Assembly: GCA_965267425.1 (NCBI GenBank)
Contig: OZ253959.1
Span: 1,240,001-1,304,000, forward strand
Direction of reading: 5' to 3'
DNA length: 64,000 nucleotides
Origin: G965267425 sp965267425
GTDB taxonomy: Bacteria > Bacteroidota > Bacteroidia > Flavobacteriales_E > Vicingaceae
A program made the position numbers and the translations under genes. Every line of letters begins with the position of its first letter. Within the stretch, counting starts at the first letter, position 1. Of the stretch, positions 8,434 to 17,160 are shown in pieces. The notes under the pieces are model-generated. The model did not search any database. It had not been told where the DNA came from and saw only the letters and a program-made list of their open reading frames with translations.

Positions 8434-8836
8434 GGACTACGTATTTAGATTCTCCAGATTTGACATGAACAGGAATTCCTCCAAATACACTGTCCTGAAA
8501 GTAATAATCATACCCCTTACAGTACAAATAGTAATTGCCCGCTGTAATATTTTCAAATGAAAAGACAGACGGTGGATTGAGGAATCGCAGACTGTCATCG
8601 TACTGATTGGGTGAATGCCCGGGGAATTCTACAGCATCTTTTTTGAGATAAACAATACCGGATTGAATTTCAATGTTGTGATGCAAAACATCACCTGTTA
8701 GGGATGACAAGGCAACAGAAGGGTTGTCGTGCTTTTTTTGACAACCAAAAATTGCAAGAATAATAACTGCGGATAATGTAAAAACGATAAAACCGAATGG
8801 AGAGTTTCCCCTCCATTCGATTTTTGCGGATTCCAT
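8417..8836 (-). CDS. Small lipoprotein, unknown, with beta-sandwich-like domain
   Basis: 139 aa. An unusually long N-region (15 residues) precedes a hydrophobic segment ending IFGCQKK, which reads as a lipobox. The rest is a short beta-rich domain (FSFENITAGNYYLYCKGYDYYF) like the carboxypeptidase-regulatory or transthyretin-like folds common in Bacteroidetes. The gene starts 2 nt after the GEVED gene ends and overlaps the cytochrome/propeller gene by 17 nt, so all three are probably co-translated. Function is unknown; a role with the neighbouring lipoprotein is an inference from coupling. Confidence 0.7.
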   Translation of the reverse strand: MESAKIEWRGNSPFGFIVFTLSAVIILAIFGCQKKHDNPSVALSSLTGDVLHHNIEIQSGIVYLKKDAVEFPGHSPNQYDDSLRFLNPPSVFSFENITAGNYYLYCKGYDYYFQDSVFGGIPVHVKSGESKYVVLAVTE

Positions 8837-8838
8837 GA

Positions 8839-9675
8839 TTAATGAATCAATTTAACCGATTTCGCGGATGATTGTGAAATCAACTGAATAACATACATAT
8901 GGGGAGATTCTGAATCATTCAAAGAAAGCTGTAGACTTCCTGATTCATCCGTAATCATGGATTGATAAACTAATTTTCCGGAAATGTCCATTACATTAAC
9001 TTGAACTGTTGAAGTAAGTTGTGTGTAATTCACATGGATCAATCCGTCGGCTGCATTAAATACAGTAACGTTTTTGTCTAGCATGGTATCATTGATACCC
9101 GTACTAAGCCCAACAACATTCACATCATAATCTTCTACTTCACCATGATGTCCAATGGGATTTGAAGGATACTGTGAATAACCACAGGGATGCGGTAGTT
9201 CATGACCTTCATAAGCAGGCATATCATTGTAAACACGCATTCGGGTAATGCCAGTGACGGCATCAGCAGGAACTGTAAAGGTACGCGTGAAGGTTCCTTT
9301 GAAATCATCAAATACGGAATACACCTCTTCTCCTGGATCTTCAAAATCTTTGTCTCCATTCCAATCTATCCATGCCTTGGTATTTAAATTTCCCGAAAAC
9401 CCCGAACCTATTAATTGATGTTCAGTAGTTACGGACATATTATACGACTGCCCAACCGTTAAATTAGGAACTGTGGCGTTTTCGTAATACGTTACTCCGT
9501 CACCATCACTTGTAGAATTGTTTAAATCTCCCAATGTAACGTTGGTGATTCCTGAAAATGGTCCGGAAATAAACGGTGGACAAACACAATATGATTGTGC
9601 TTGAATTTGGGTTAGCATGATACCGGAGTGCAATAATGCACCCATGCCAATAAAACGTAAAGTTTTTTTCATCAT
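8839..9675 (-). CDS. Secreted GEVED-domain protein with T9SS sorting domain
   Basis: 278 aa. Signal peptide ~1-26 (IQAQS). A GEVED domain ends in HHGEVEDYDVNV (~180-190), preceded by AWIDWNGDKDFEDPGEEVYS, a Ca-binding-like acidic loop, and the typical TRMRVYND segment. The tail (~195-278) is a T9SS type A sorting domain, with an altered first motif (VTVFNAADGLIHVNY). It is the first gene of the three-gene minus operon, facing the second two-component system across 151 nt that contain phased CTTAA repeats. Predicted surface or secreted adhesion-type protein; function unknown. Confidence 0.88.
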   Translation of the reverse strand: MMKKTLRFIGMGALLHSGIMLTQIQAQSYCVCPPFISGPFSGITNVTLGDLNNSTSDGDGVTYYENATVPNLTVGQSYNMSVTTEHQLIGSGFSGNLNTKAWIDWNGDKDFEDPGEEVYSVFDDFKGTFTRTFTVPADAVTGITRMRVYNDMPAYEGHELPHPCGYSQYPSNPIGHHGEVEDYDVNVVGLSTGINDTMLDKNVTVFNAADGLIHVNYTQLTSTVQVNVMDISGKLVYQSMITDESGSLQLSLNDSESPHMYVIQLISQSSAKSVKLIH

Positions 9676-9740
9676 AAAAAAATTAGTTAAACATTTTGAT
9701 AGGCATTTTACAAATAACGATTGGCAGCGGGTTTGAGACG

Positions 9741-9777
9741 CTTAAGGGTTACTTAAAAAAACTTAAAAAAGACTTAA
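9741..9777. promoter_or_regulatory. Phased CTTAA direct repeats, candidate response-regulator operator
   Basis: CTTAA occurs at 9741, 9752, 9762 and 9773, so start-to-start spacings are 11, 10 and 11 bp, one DNA turn each. OmpR/PhoB-family regulators bind such tandem direct repeats. The array lies about 50 bp before the kinase start at 9827 and about 65 bp before the divergent GEVED gene, so it could control either or both. Autoregulation by the regulator at 11352-12041 is an inference. Confidence 0.5.
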
Positions 9778-9826
9778 ATTATAGCCTAATTATCAGGGTA
9801 TTAACTACTCTGTGTATTTTTAGGGT

Positions 9827-11359
9827 ATGCTTGGACGTAAATTCCAGTATTTCACAGCCGCTTTAAGTGTTTTATTGCTGTTCCTGATTGGTCTGCAGTA
9901 TTATTGGATACAGTATTCCATTGATCTAAAAGAAAAGGAATTTGATAGCAATATGAATGATGCACTGGTGGATATTCACAAGGAACTTCAGGATTATTAT
10001 TACTGTTTTAAGTTATATGCTAAAGTTAACCTGGATGCAAACGAAGGCATCTATATTCGAAGGCATAAGACAGATGGCAAGCAGTTTTTAAGTGAATTCT
10101 CTCCAGGTGTAATGGATACAGTAATGACTTATTACTGGGAAAAGTATGGAGCTGATACGTTGTATAAGACCAATAAATTCAGGTTTCGGGCACCTGTAGA
10201 TTTGAGGGTAGAACTGAGTTTCAATTACAATCTACCAAGGACAATGCAGGAAACGGATTCACTGGGAGGAATGCGGGAATGGATTTTGTCTTCATATGTA
10301 AACAGTTTAATAGATGAAGAAACAAATTCACGAATTGTTGATACTGTTTACTTGGATTCAATGGTTCATGCGGTATTTAAGCAGCACTTTATAGAAGAAC
10401 CTGTGTGTTATGCTGTATTGAGTCCAGAAAGAAAAAAAGTATTTTTCTCTAAACACAATGGATGCAATGAAAAGTTATTGGCGTCTGAAGCACGAATAAG
10501 ATTGTATAATGACAAAATGTTTGCAGAGGATTATGAAATTGCTGTAGACTTTCCTACCCGACACTGGTCCATTGTGAAAAGTAATAGTCGAGTGATCATC
10601 ACTTCAGTTGTGGTGACCATTTTACTCATTGCCTTATTCATAATGCTGGTTAGTATGATGTACAAACAGAAGAAATTATCTGAGATGAAATCGGATTTCA
10701 TCAATAATATGACACACGAATTCAATACACCGGTATCCAATATCAAAATTGCGTTGGATACCATGAAACGAAGACAATATGTAAATGGGTCTAAGCATTT
10801 ATGGGACATCATTGAAGAAGAAAATGAACGCCTGGAGTCCAATATTCATTTGTTGTTGAGAACAGTGGGTATTGAAAGAAGTAATGGTGAAGAGCTTTAT
10901 CCATTAGACATGAAGGAAATAGTCGAAAAAGTAATTAAGACTGTGGAGCTTAAAATACATGAGATGGGAGGGAAGATTGAAACAAAATTTGAAGGAGATA
11001 ATTTTCAAATGATGGGTAATGAATCTCATATCATTAACATGTTGCATAATTTTTTAGACAATGCAATTAAATATTCATTGAAACAACCAATCATTCATTT
11101 ATTCGTCAAAGATGTAGGTAACCATATTCAAATTATTATCGGAGACAAAGGCATAGGAATTAGTAAAGTCGACCAGGACAAAGTATTTGAAAAATTCTTT
11201 CGTGTTCATACGGGAATGAAACACGATGTTAAAGGGTTCGGGCTTGGTTTGGCATATTCAAAAACCGTTATCGACAAACACGGTGGTTCTGTTGAATTGA
11301 AAAGTGAGCCAGGTCGCGGAACTGAATTTGAAATTAAATTTCCTCACAACAATGGATAG
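9827..11359 (+). CDS. Membrane sensor histidine kinase, paralogue of the 5023-6294 kinase
   Basis: 510 aa. TM1 ~8-27, a large periplasmic region ~28-254 (about 90 residues longer than in the first kinase, with three Cys at ~60, 194 and 213), TM2 ~256-278, HisKA with H298 in MTHEFNTPVSNIK, and HATPase_c (DNAIKYSL, KGIGIS, GFGLGLAY). The catalytic core is clearly homologous to the kinase at 5023-6294 while the sensing domain differs, suggesting duplication and sensor divergence. It overlaps its response regulator by 8 nt. The CTTAA repeat array upstream suggests feedback control. Confidence 0.94.
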   Translation: MLGRKFQYFTAALSVLLLFLIGLQYYWIQYSIDLKEKEFDSNMNDALVDIHKELQDYYYCFKLYAKVNLDANEGIYIRRHKTDGKQFLSEFSPGVMDTVMTYYWEKYGADTLYKTNKFRFRAPVDLRVELSFNYNLPRTMQETDSLGGMREWILSSYVNSLIDEETNSRIVDTVYLDSMVHAVFKQHFIEEPVCYAVLSPERKKVFFSKHNGCNEKLLASEARIRLYNDKMFAEDYEIAVDFPTRHWSIVKSNSRVIITSVVVTILLIALFIMLVSMMYKQKKLSEMKSDFINNMTHEFNTPVSNIKIALDTMKRRQYVNGSKHLWDIIEEENERLESNIHLLLRTVGIERSNGEELYPLDMKEIVEKVIKTVELKIHEMGGKIETKFEGDNFQMMGNESHIINMLHNFLDNAIKYSLKQPIIHLFVKDVGNHIQIIIGDKGIGISKVDQDKVFEKFFRVHTGMKHDVKGFGLGLAYSKTVIDKHGGSVELKSEPGRGTEFEIKFPHNNG

Positions 11360-12041
11360 GGCAAAGATATTGCTGGTTGAAGATGACAAAAATAGCGGGT
11401 ATTTATTAAGTGAAAATCTGAAAAGCGAAGGTTATGCAGTCACGGTTTGCGAGAACGGTGAATTGGGCTGGGAGGCGTTTGTTCATGAACCTTTTGATTT
11501 ATGTATTTTGGATATCATGTTGCCCAAAAAAGATGGGATGGAATTGGCCACCAACATTAAAAACAGGAATCCTGAAATCCCATTTATCTTTTTAAGCGCT
11601 CGTACCATGAGCGAAGATAAAATCAAAGGCTTTAAAATTGGATGTGATGACTATGTCACTAAACCTTTTCATATGGAGGAGATGTTACTGCGTGTGAAAG
11701 CTGTATTACAGAGGAGATCACGAGATGACATTCAAGAAGTGAAGTCATTTGAATTGGGTGCATACCAGTTTAATGTTGATGAGCGAAAAATAGTTGGAAA
11801 CAATAAAAAAATAAAGTTGTCCAATAAGGAATCGTTGCTGATTAAGTTGTTTTGTGAAAACATGAATCAAGTGGTTTCACGCAACAAAATATTACTTACG
11901 ATTTGGGGAAGAGATGACTATTATACGTCCAATAGCCTGGATGTTTATCTGACAAAAATTCGAAAAATCTTAAAGGAAAGCGAATGTATGGATCTACAAA
12001 ATATCCATGGATACGGTTACAAGCTTGTGCAGAACCCCTAA
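11352..12041 (+). CDS. OmpR/PhoB-family response regulator
   Basis: 229 aa from the ATG at 11352; an upstream in-frame extension to 11304 lies inside the kinase and lacks homology, so the ATG overlapping the kinase stop by 8 nt is preferred. The receiver has phosphoacceptor D54 in LDIMLPKKDG and the conserved K in TKPFHMEEM. The C-terminal winged helix has SLDVYLTKIRKIL. Cognate of the kinase at 9827 and paralogous to the regulator at 4304. Its stop TAA shares bases with the convergent stop TAG of the membrane protein gene (CTAA at 12038-12041). Confidence 0.94.
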   Translation: MDRAKILLVEDDKNSGYLLSENLKSEGYAVTVCENGELGWEAFVHEPFDLCILDIMLPKKDGMELATNIKNRNPEIPFIFLSARTMSEDKIKGFKIGCDDYVTKPFHMEEMLLRVKAVLQRRSRDDIQEVKSFELGAYQFNVDERKIVGNNKKIKLSNKESLLIKLFCENMNQVVSRNKILLTIWGRDDYYTSNSLDVYLTKIRKILKESECMDLQNIHGYGYKLVQNP

Positions 12042-12742
12042 TTTCTTTGCCTTAGCTGACGAATCGAAAATACATGGAGAAATACCGCAAAAGGCATGAA
12101 TAAGCCTGGAATTAGCATGTATGGAAATTGAACAAAATCTGTAGCTAAGGGGATATCATTTTCAAATAATTCCGGCATATATGCTCCGGAAATAAATATA
12201 CCAACAATGATAGCCAGTGAAATCAACCCCAGTACATTCCACAAGATCATTACTTTTTCCGGTAACACGTTTTTGTTCCAAACAAGGTAGGCGAGAATTG
12301 GTGCGGAACACGCTACGATAATTTCAAAGTTATATCCTTCAAATGTTGCAGCCTTTGGAATGAGTCCTTCCATAAATGCTCCCCAAAGGAGCAACTCAAC
12401 CGCTACACGAAAGATTTGAAATACAACAGGTAAGTGTACTGGAACATATTGTTTGAGGTATTCATATTTATCTGAAAAAACGATGTATCCCCAAAGTGCA
12501 AATGCCGGAAAAACCAACAACAATGGTATTCTGGGAATACCTTCCAAAGGCAATAACAATCCACTTTCAGATACTAAGGCAATGTATACCACATAAATGG
12601 CTGTTCCAATGCGAACATTGTTTCTGATTTTTTTGCGTCGTACCGGATCTTGAAATTGCCTTCTTAAGAGCTTTCTAAACTGTCGAAAGGTAAAATGGAA
12701 CAAGAAGATAAGCAACAAATAAAAAAATATTTGTAGAATCAT
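12038..12742 (-). CDS. Polytopic membrane protein, unknown
   Basis: 234 aa with about six predicted TM helices (~2-18, 46-66, 72-88, 110-122, 142-157, 169-185, with another near 205-222). A basic cytoplasmic loop RKLLRRQFQDPVRRKKIRNN follows TM1. No catalytic motif is recognised. It lies 57 nt downstream of batE on the same strand and may be read as the last gene of the bat operon, though the gap is larger than anywhere else in that operon. The 3' end overlaps the response regulator by 4 nt. Confidence 0.75.
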   Translation of the reverse strand: MILQIFFYLLLIFLFHFTFRQFRKLLRRQFQDPVRRKKIRNNVRIGTAIYVVYIALVSESGLLLPLEGIPRIPLLLVFPAFALWGYIVFSDKYEYLKQYVPVHLPVVFQIFRVAVELLLWGAFMEGLIPKAATFEGYNFEIIVACSAPILAYLVWNKNVLPEKVMILWNVLGLISLAIIVGIFISGAYMPELFENDIPLATDFVQFPYMLIPGLFMPFAVFLHVFSIRQLRQRN

Positions 12743-12799
12743 TGAATGGCGATTGAGGTTCGGATTTGCCCGAATAATGACCTCGTTTACGTGAAGGTA

Positions 12800-13567
12800 C
12801 TAAATAAGTTTCAGCGCCTCATCTCTGATCCAGCCTGAATTACCGTTCATTAGGCTGATTTTCTTCCATTCGTCTAAGGAATCTTCTATTTTAACCTTGG
12901 TTCCTTCGTGTATGACGAATAGTTTGTTTGCTTGTTGATTTGGTGCACTTTTTACGGTTACCGATGGTGAAAAGATAATAGCGTATTCATTATTTTCAAC
13001 ATAAGAGGAAGTTACAGACGCCAAAATCCAACATGACAGCATAACAACCAAAGCAAACGCAGCGGCAAAAAAAGCAATCTTTTTTAGCAATCCTGAGGTG
13101 ACCAAATATCCAATGAGTAAAATAAGTACCAAGAATCCCAATACAATTGTCCATTTTCCCCATCCGTCTGAATTCTGGTAATTGAGAAATGAATTCCACC
13201 ATGTTTCAAACGCCAGCTCCGGTTTGCCTTCTACACGGTCAACTGTTTTAAGATTGGCCATTGAAAGATTATTTAATATGTCCTTATCTCCAGGTGCAAA
13301 TTTTTTGGCCTTTTCATAATATAAAATGGCTGAAGGAATATCGTTTAATTTGAAATGGGCATTTCCCAAATTAAAATACAACTCAGGTGAATGAACTTCC
13401 TGAGCAAGAATTTGCTCATAATAGGCAATGGATGAATCATATTGCTGATTAATGTAAGCTTGATTTCCTGCCTGGAAAAGCGATTCAACATTCATCAAAT
13501 CATTTTCAGCCCATGTAAATTGGGCAGACATCAACGACAAAAAGAATACAAGCAAGACCTTTCTCAT
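12800..13567 (-). CDS. batE: BatE: TPR and SH3-domain protein of the aerotolerance operon
   Basis: 255 aa. Signal peptide ~1-20, TPR repeats ~25-120 (GNAHFKLNDIPSAILYYEKA), two TM helices ~138-180, and a bacterial SH3-like domain ~200-255 (VKSAPNQQANKLFVIHEGT...WKKISLMNGNSGWI). This TPR-TM-TM-SH3 order is that of BatE. It overlaps batD by 4 nt and is the distal member of the bat set. Bat proteins are thought to form a membrane complex that supports oxidative-stress tolerance; the molecular activity is not established. Confidence 0.9.
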   Translation of the reverse strand: MRKVLLVFFLSLMSAQFTWAENDLMNVESLFQAGNQAYINQQYDSSIAYYEQILAQEVHSPELYFNLGNAHFKLNDIPSAILYYEKAKKFAPGDKDILNNLSMANLKTVDRVEGKPELAFETWWNSFLNYQNSDGWGKWTIVLGFLVLILLIGYLVTSGLLKKIAFFAAAFALVVMLSCWILASVTSSYVENNEYAIIFSPSVTVKSAPNQQANKLFVIHEGTKVKIEDSLDEWKKISLMNGNSGWIRDEALKLI

Positions 13568-15408
13568 GTTTTTATTTCTTTTTGTAATGAACTAATCAAA
13601 TGGGCTGCATCATCATAAATGGCCTGGTTTGAGGTTTGATCCGTCGGAGCAAAACGAGCCATTTCGCATTGTTCCAATATCTCTAACACTTTTCTAATAA
13701 GTTCTTCAGCTACTTGATTTTCCGTTAACTTGTCTTTGATGGTCATTTTTGAAATTTCCGATTTTGGGATATTCAATTTATCACCAAGGTATCCATACAA
13801 GGCATCGGAAATGGCTTCATAGAATTTTTCAGAATCTCCTTCTTTCAAAAACCTAGCAGATGTAGACAGGTGTTTTTTGGCCAATTTACTAGCTCTGGAC
13901 TGTTTAACCCGTGTAATGTCTTTTTGAGATTCCAAATACTTATTTCTGGCATACCAAACACCAAATAAAAGCAAGACAGGAGCAAGAATGAGCAAATAAA
14001 ACAGACCCGTTCCATAAAAGGAGGTATTCAGTGGTAAAAACAGGGTAGTGGTTTTGATGAATTCAATGTCCTGTCCCAATGTTTTAATTTCCTTTTTATC
14101 TGCTCCATTGTACGTGACAACAGCTTCTTCGCCTTCGCCTTTTTCCACATTGATTTGAAGGGGAGATGACTTTTGCGTTACGTACTTCTTTTTCTTAGGA
14201 TCGAAATATGAAAAGGTAATGCCATCAATGTCAAATGTTCCTGCATGTCTTGGAATAAGCAAGTACGTATAGGTTTTGGATCCTGCAGAACCGGAATAGG
14301 TCAGGTTAATTTTTTCCTCAAGTTTCGGATCATAAGATTCAAAATCCGCTGGAAACTCTATAGAAGGTGGTTCAATCAATTTCAGGTTTCCATTTCCTTT
14401 GATTTCAATTTGAACATTTAGCGCTTCATTGGTCTTGACCGTTTGATGGTCAGCACTAACATTAAAAGAGAAATTTCCAACCGCGCCATCAAAACTGGTT
14501 GGTTTACCAGTGGGAAGCTGACGAGATTCAATAGCCAGTGCATTGCTTTTTACATTCACTTTGGTGTCCTTGTAGGACCCAAAATATTGATCAAATAAAC
14601 TTCTGCTTCTACTCTTCACGCGTTCCCTTACAATGAAGCTGAGTTCCATAGGTTCTATCTTCAACTTTCCTGTACGCTGAGGAGTAAGCACAGATTGCTT
14701 GATAACTGCCACATTAAATCGTTTACCATTCAATATTTCTTCTTTCCATTGTACTTTGTTGTCATACAGATTGAGGATATCCTGGCTATAAAAACCCGTA
14801 AAGGACGGCATATGTTCTACTGAATTATCAGTCAATTGAACATGTGTATACAGTTTATAAGTGACCGTTACTTCTTGACCCAAGTAAGGTTTACCATTAC
14901 TTATGGTGGCTTTGATGAATAAATTATCCTTCATGGCATTGCCAGAAGGGGCTGGTGAGCCATTTTGTTTTCCGCCTTGAGGATTGCTATTCGGTGAACT
15001 TCCAGAGGCTTGCGTTTTTCCTTTTACTACTTTGATTTGGATGGGATCTGTTCGGAAAATATCTCCATCTACCTCAATAACAGCCGGATCTATGGTGAAC
15101 GTCCCTTCTTGTTTAGCCACCAGGAAATAACTATAAGAAACGGAATATGAACTTTTTCCGTTGACAAAAGACATATTGGTAGACTGATTGGGTCCAGATA
15201 ATACTCGGAAGTTTGAAAAGCTCGGAGGAGCAAATCGATCACCAGATGCGTTGACATTAAATTGCAATTGGAAACGTTCGCCAACTGCCAAAGTCGTTTT
15301 GTTCACAGAAGCTGTAAACTTTACTTGACTTACGGCTGAAAATGACCCTAACGCAGCTATGCACAATATGACAATCGATCGCATCATCTGATTACCAGTC
15401 TTTTTCAA
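13564..15408 (-). CDS. batD: BatD: oxygen-tolerance membrane protein
   Basis: 614 aa. Signal peptide ~1-27. Several beta-sandwich repeats (~28-440) have the BatD signature: GERFQLQFNVNASGDRFAPP near the start, RTGKLKIEPMELSFIVRER in the middle, and FDIDGITFSYFDPKKKKYV. One TM helix lies at ~463-482, followed by a cytoplasmic helical tail with FYEAISDALYGYLGDKLNIP. Overlaps batC by 17 nt and batE by 4 nt. Length and order agree with BatD of other Bacteroidetes. Presumed periplasmic scaffold for BatA/B. Confidence 0.93.
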   Translation of the reverse strand: MKKTGNQMMRSIVILCIAALGSFSAVSQVKFTASVNKTTLAVGERFQLQFNVNASGDRFAPPSFSNFRVLSGPNQSTNMSFVNGKSSYSVSYSYFLVAKQEGTFTIDPAVIEVDGDIFRTDPIQIKVVKGKTQASGSSPNSNPQGGKQNGSPAPSGNAMKDNLFIKATISNGKPYLGQEVTVTYKLYTHVQLTDNSVEHMPSFTGFYSQDILNLYDNKVQWKEEILNGKRFNVAVIKQSVLTPQRTGKLKIEPMELSFIVRERVKSRSRSLFDQYFGSYKDTKVNVKSNALAIESRQLPTGKPTSFDGAVGNFSFNVSADHQTVKTNEALNVQIEIKGNGNLKLIEPPSIEFPADFESYDPKLEEKINLTYSGSAGSKTYTYLLIPRHAGTFDIDGITFSYFDPKKKKYVTQKSSPLQINVEKGEGEEAVVTYNGADKKEIKTLGQDIEFIKTTTLFLPLNTSFYGTGLFYLLILAPVLLLFGVWYARNKYLESQKDITRVKQSRASKLAKKHLSTSARFLKEGDSEKFYEAISDALYGYLGDKLNIPKSEISKMTIKDKLTENQVAEELIRKVLEILEQCEMARFAPTDQTSNQAIYDDAAHLISSLQKEIKT

Positions 15409-16138
15409 TTTGGATTTTTTGAACCTTTGCCTTATCCTTTTTCATTTTATCCAACAAATCCTTTTCCTCATTATTTAAGGTCTGCAACATTCTTTCGGCT
15501 TCTTCTTTAGATAACTCATCCTTTGGCTTTTGCTGCTCTTGCTGCTGTTGTTCTTTTTGCTGGTCTTGCTTGTCCTGCTGATCCTGTTGTTGTTCTTTAT
15601 CTTGTTGATCCTGATTTTTGTCCTGCTCTTGCTGATCCTGATTTTGCTGATCTTGATTTTGTTCTTGATCCTGGTTTTGATCTTGATTCTGCTCTTCTTG
15701 ATTTTGCTCTTGTTGCTTCAATAATTTTTGTGCCAGACTTAGGTTATATCTTGAATCTTCATCATATGGATTATTGATCAAGGCATTCTTATATGCATCA
15801 ATGGCTGGTTGAAGTTGATTGTCCTTTAATAATGAATTTCCCAAATTGTGGTAGGCCTTGGATCTTGATGCTTTGTCCACAGAATTCTTACCCAGTTCAT
15901 TGTATACGGCAGCGGCCTCTTTATATTTTTCTTGTCTGTAGAATGAATTGGCCAGATTATAGGTGGCTTTTTCTGAAGGATTTTGCTGTAGGGATTGCAT
16001 GTATTTCTGTTCAGCAACGTCATATTTCCCATTGTTGTAATCATCGTTGCCTTCACGGATCTTATTGTTGCCAATCTGTGCCAGTAAAGTACTTGCCAGA
16101 AATAAGAATCCCGATATGAATAATATCCTCAACATCAA
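15392..16138 (-). CDS. batC: BatC: TPR protein with Q/D/N-rich tract
   Basis: 248 aa. Signal peptide ~1-20, TPR repeats ~24-130 (GNSLLKDNQLQPAIDAYKNAL), then a low-complexity tract at ~142-204 almost wholly Q, D, N, E and K, and a charged helical C-terminus (DELSKEEAERMLQTLNNEE). The arrangement TPR then Gln-rich linker then the ERMLQ-type helix is typical of BatC. Overlaps batB by 4 nt and batD by 17 nt. The tract is encoded by repetitive CTTGATC/CTGCT-type DNA and produces spurious open frames on the other strand. Confidence 0.92.
   Translation of the reverse strand: MMLRILFISGFLFLASTLLAQIGNNKIREGNDDYNNGKYDVAEQKYMQSLQQNPSEKATYNLANSFYRQEKYKEAAAVYNELGKNSVDKASRSKAYHNLGNSLLKDNQLQPAIDAYKNALINNPYDEDSRYNLSLAQKLLKQQEQNQEEQNQDQNQDQEQNQDQQNQDQQEQDKNQDQQDKEQQQDQQDKQDQQKEQQQQEQQKPKDELSKEEAERMLQTLNNEEKDLLDKMKKDKAKVQKIQIEKDW
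15527..15715 (-). repeat. Low-complexity Gln/Asp/Asn-rich coding tract in batC
   Basis: About 63 codons, nearly all CAA/CAG, GAT/GAC, AAT/AAC or GAA/AAA, in an irregular NQDQ-like repeat. It is likely length-variable between strains through slippage, and probably a flexible linker. Confidence 0.85.
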
Positions 16139-17160
16139 TTAAACAAGTTTACATTTTCTACCCAGGAGCTTTTTTTCTCGTTGATCATAAATTCAACAAT
16201 CAGCAAAAGTATGCACAATGCAAGGAATGGTTGAAATCTATCCTCATAATCTGTAAAACGCTTTGATTCAAATTCCGTTTTTTCCAATTTATTGATTTCC
16301 TCATGCACCTTCCGCAACGCACCACCTGAGTTATTTGCACGAACATATATACCATTTCCAGCAGAGGCAATTTCTTTTAACATATCTTCATTGAGCTGAC
16401 TGACAACGGTGTTTCCTTCATTATCACTTCTGTAATTCTTTTGTCCTCTGGAATTAATGGGAATGGGTGCGCCCGCTTGTGAGCCCATTCCAACGGTGTA
16501 AACAAAAACACCTTTCCCTGCTGCATCTGCTGCAGCCTTAGAAGCATCATCTTCATGGTTTTCTCCGTCGGTGATGACAACGAGAACTTTGTTTCTGCTA
16601 TCCTCGAAATTAAAGGATTTCATGCCCAATTCAATTGCTCTACCAATGGCTGTTCCCTGCAAAGGAACGGTTCCAGTGGAGATAGTGGAAAGAAATAATT
16701 TGGCCGCAGCATAATCCGTTGTAATCGGCAGTTGATTATAGGCTTGACCTGCAAAAACAACTATTCCAATTCTATCGTTTGCCAGTTTTTCAATGAATTG
16801 CTCAACCGAGCGTTTTGCCCTTTCCAGGCGATTGGGTTGTAAGTCTTCTGCCAACATACTATTGGAAACATCCATGGCAATCACAATATCGATGCCTTCT
16901 CGTTTCACTTCTTCAAGTTTCGTCCCCATTTGAGGATTCACCAACGCAAGTATGAGCATCAGGATAGCAATCGAAAACAACACCATTTTCGCAAATGGTT
17001 TAGTTTTGGAAATGGCCGGAATCATTAAAGCCAGCAGGTTTGCATCTGCATATAGTTTTCTTTTTTCTCTTTTCCATCTTCTTACAGTCAGATACAACAT
17101 ATACATTACCGGAATTACCAGCAATGCCCAAAACCATTCGTTATGTTGAAACCTAAGCAT
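16135..17160 (-). CDS. batB: BatB: von Willebrand factor A domain membrane protein
   Basis: 341 aa. Two N-terminal TM helices (~9-25 and ~57-75), a vWA domain ~90-290 with an intact MIDAS motif DVSNSM (D97, S99, S101), a later TTDYAA threonine and VITDGENHED, and a C-terminal TM ~315-332. This is the BatA/BatB architecture. Adjacent to batA with a 1-nt overlap and to batC with a 4-nt overlap. Expected to bind a divalent metal and a partner protein in the inner membrane. Confidence 0.93.
   Translation of the reverse strand: MLRFQHNEWFWALLVIPVMYMLYLTVRRWKREKRKLYADANLLALMIPAISKTKPFAKMVLFSIAILMLILALVNPQMGTKLEEVKREGIDIVIAMDVSNSMLAEDLQPNRLERAKRSVEQFIEKLANDRIGIVVFAGQAYNQLPITTDYAAAKLFLSTISTGTVPLQGTAIGRAIELGMKSFNFEDSRNKVLVVITDGENHEDDASKAAADAAGKGVFVYTVGMGSQAGAPIPINSRGQKNYRSDNEGNTVVSQLNEDMLKEIASAGNGIYVRANNSGGALRKVHEEINKLEKTEFESKRFTDYEDRFQPFLALCILLLIVEFMINEKKSSWVENVNLFN

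Noticed and set aside
15523..15777. Plus-strand open frames rich in Leu/Asp/Ala opposite batC
   Set aside because: They are the antisense of the Gln-rich tract of a well-supported gene; the residue mix is an artefact of the repeat.
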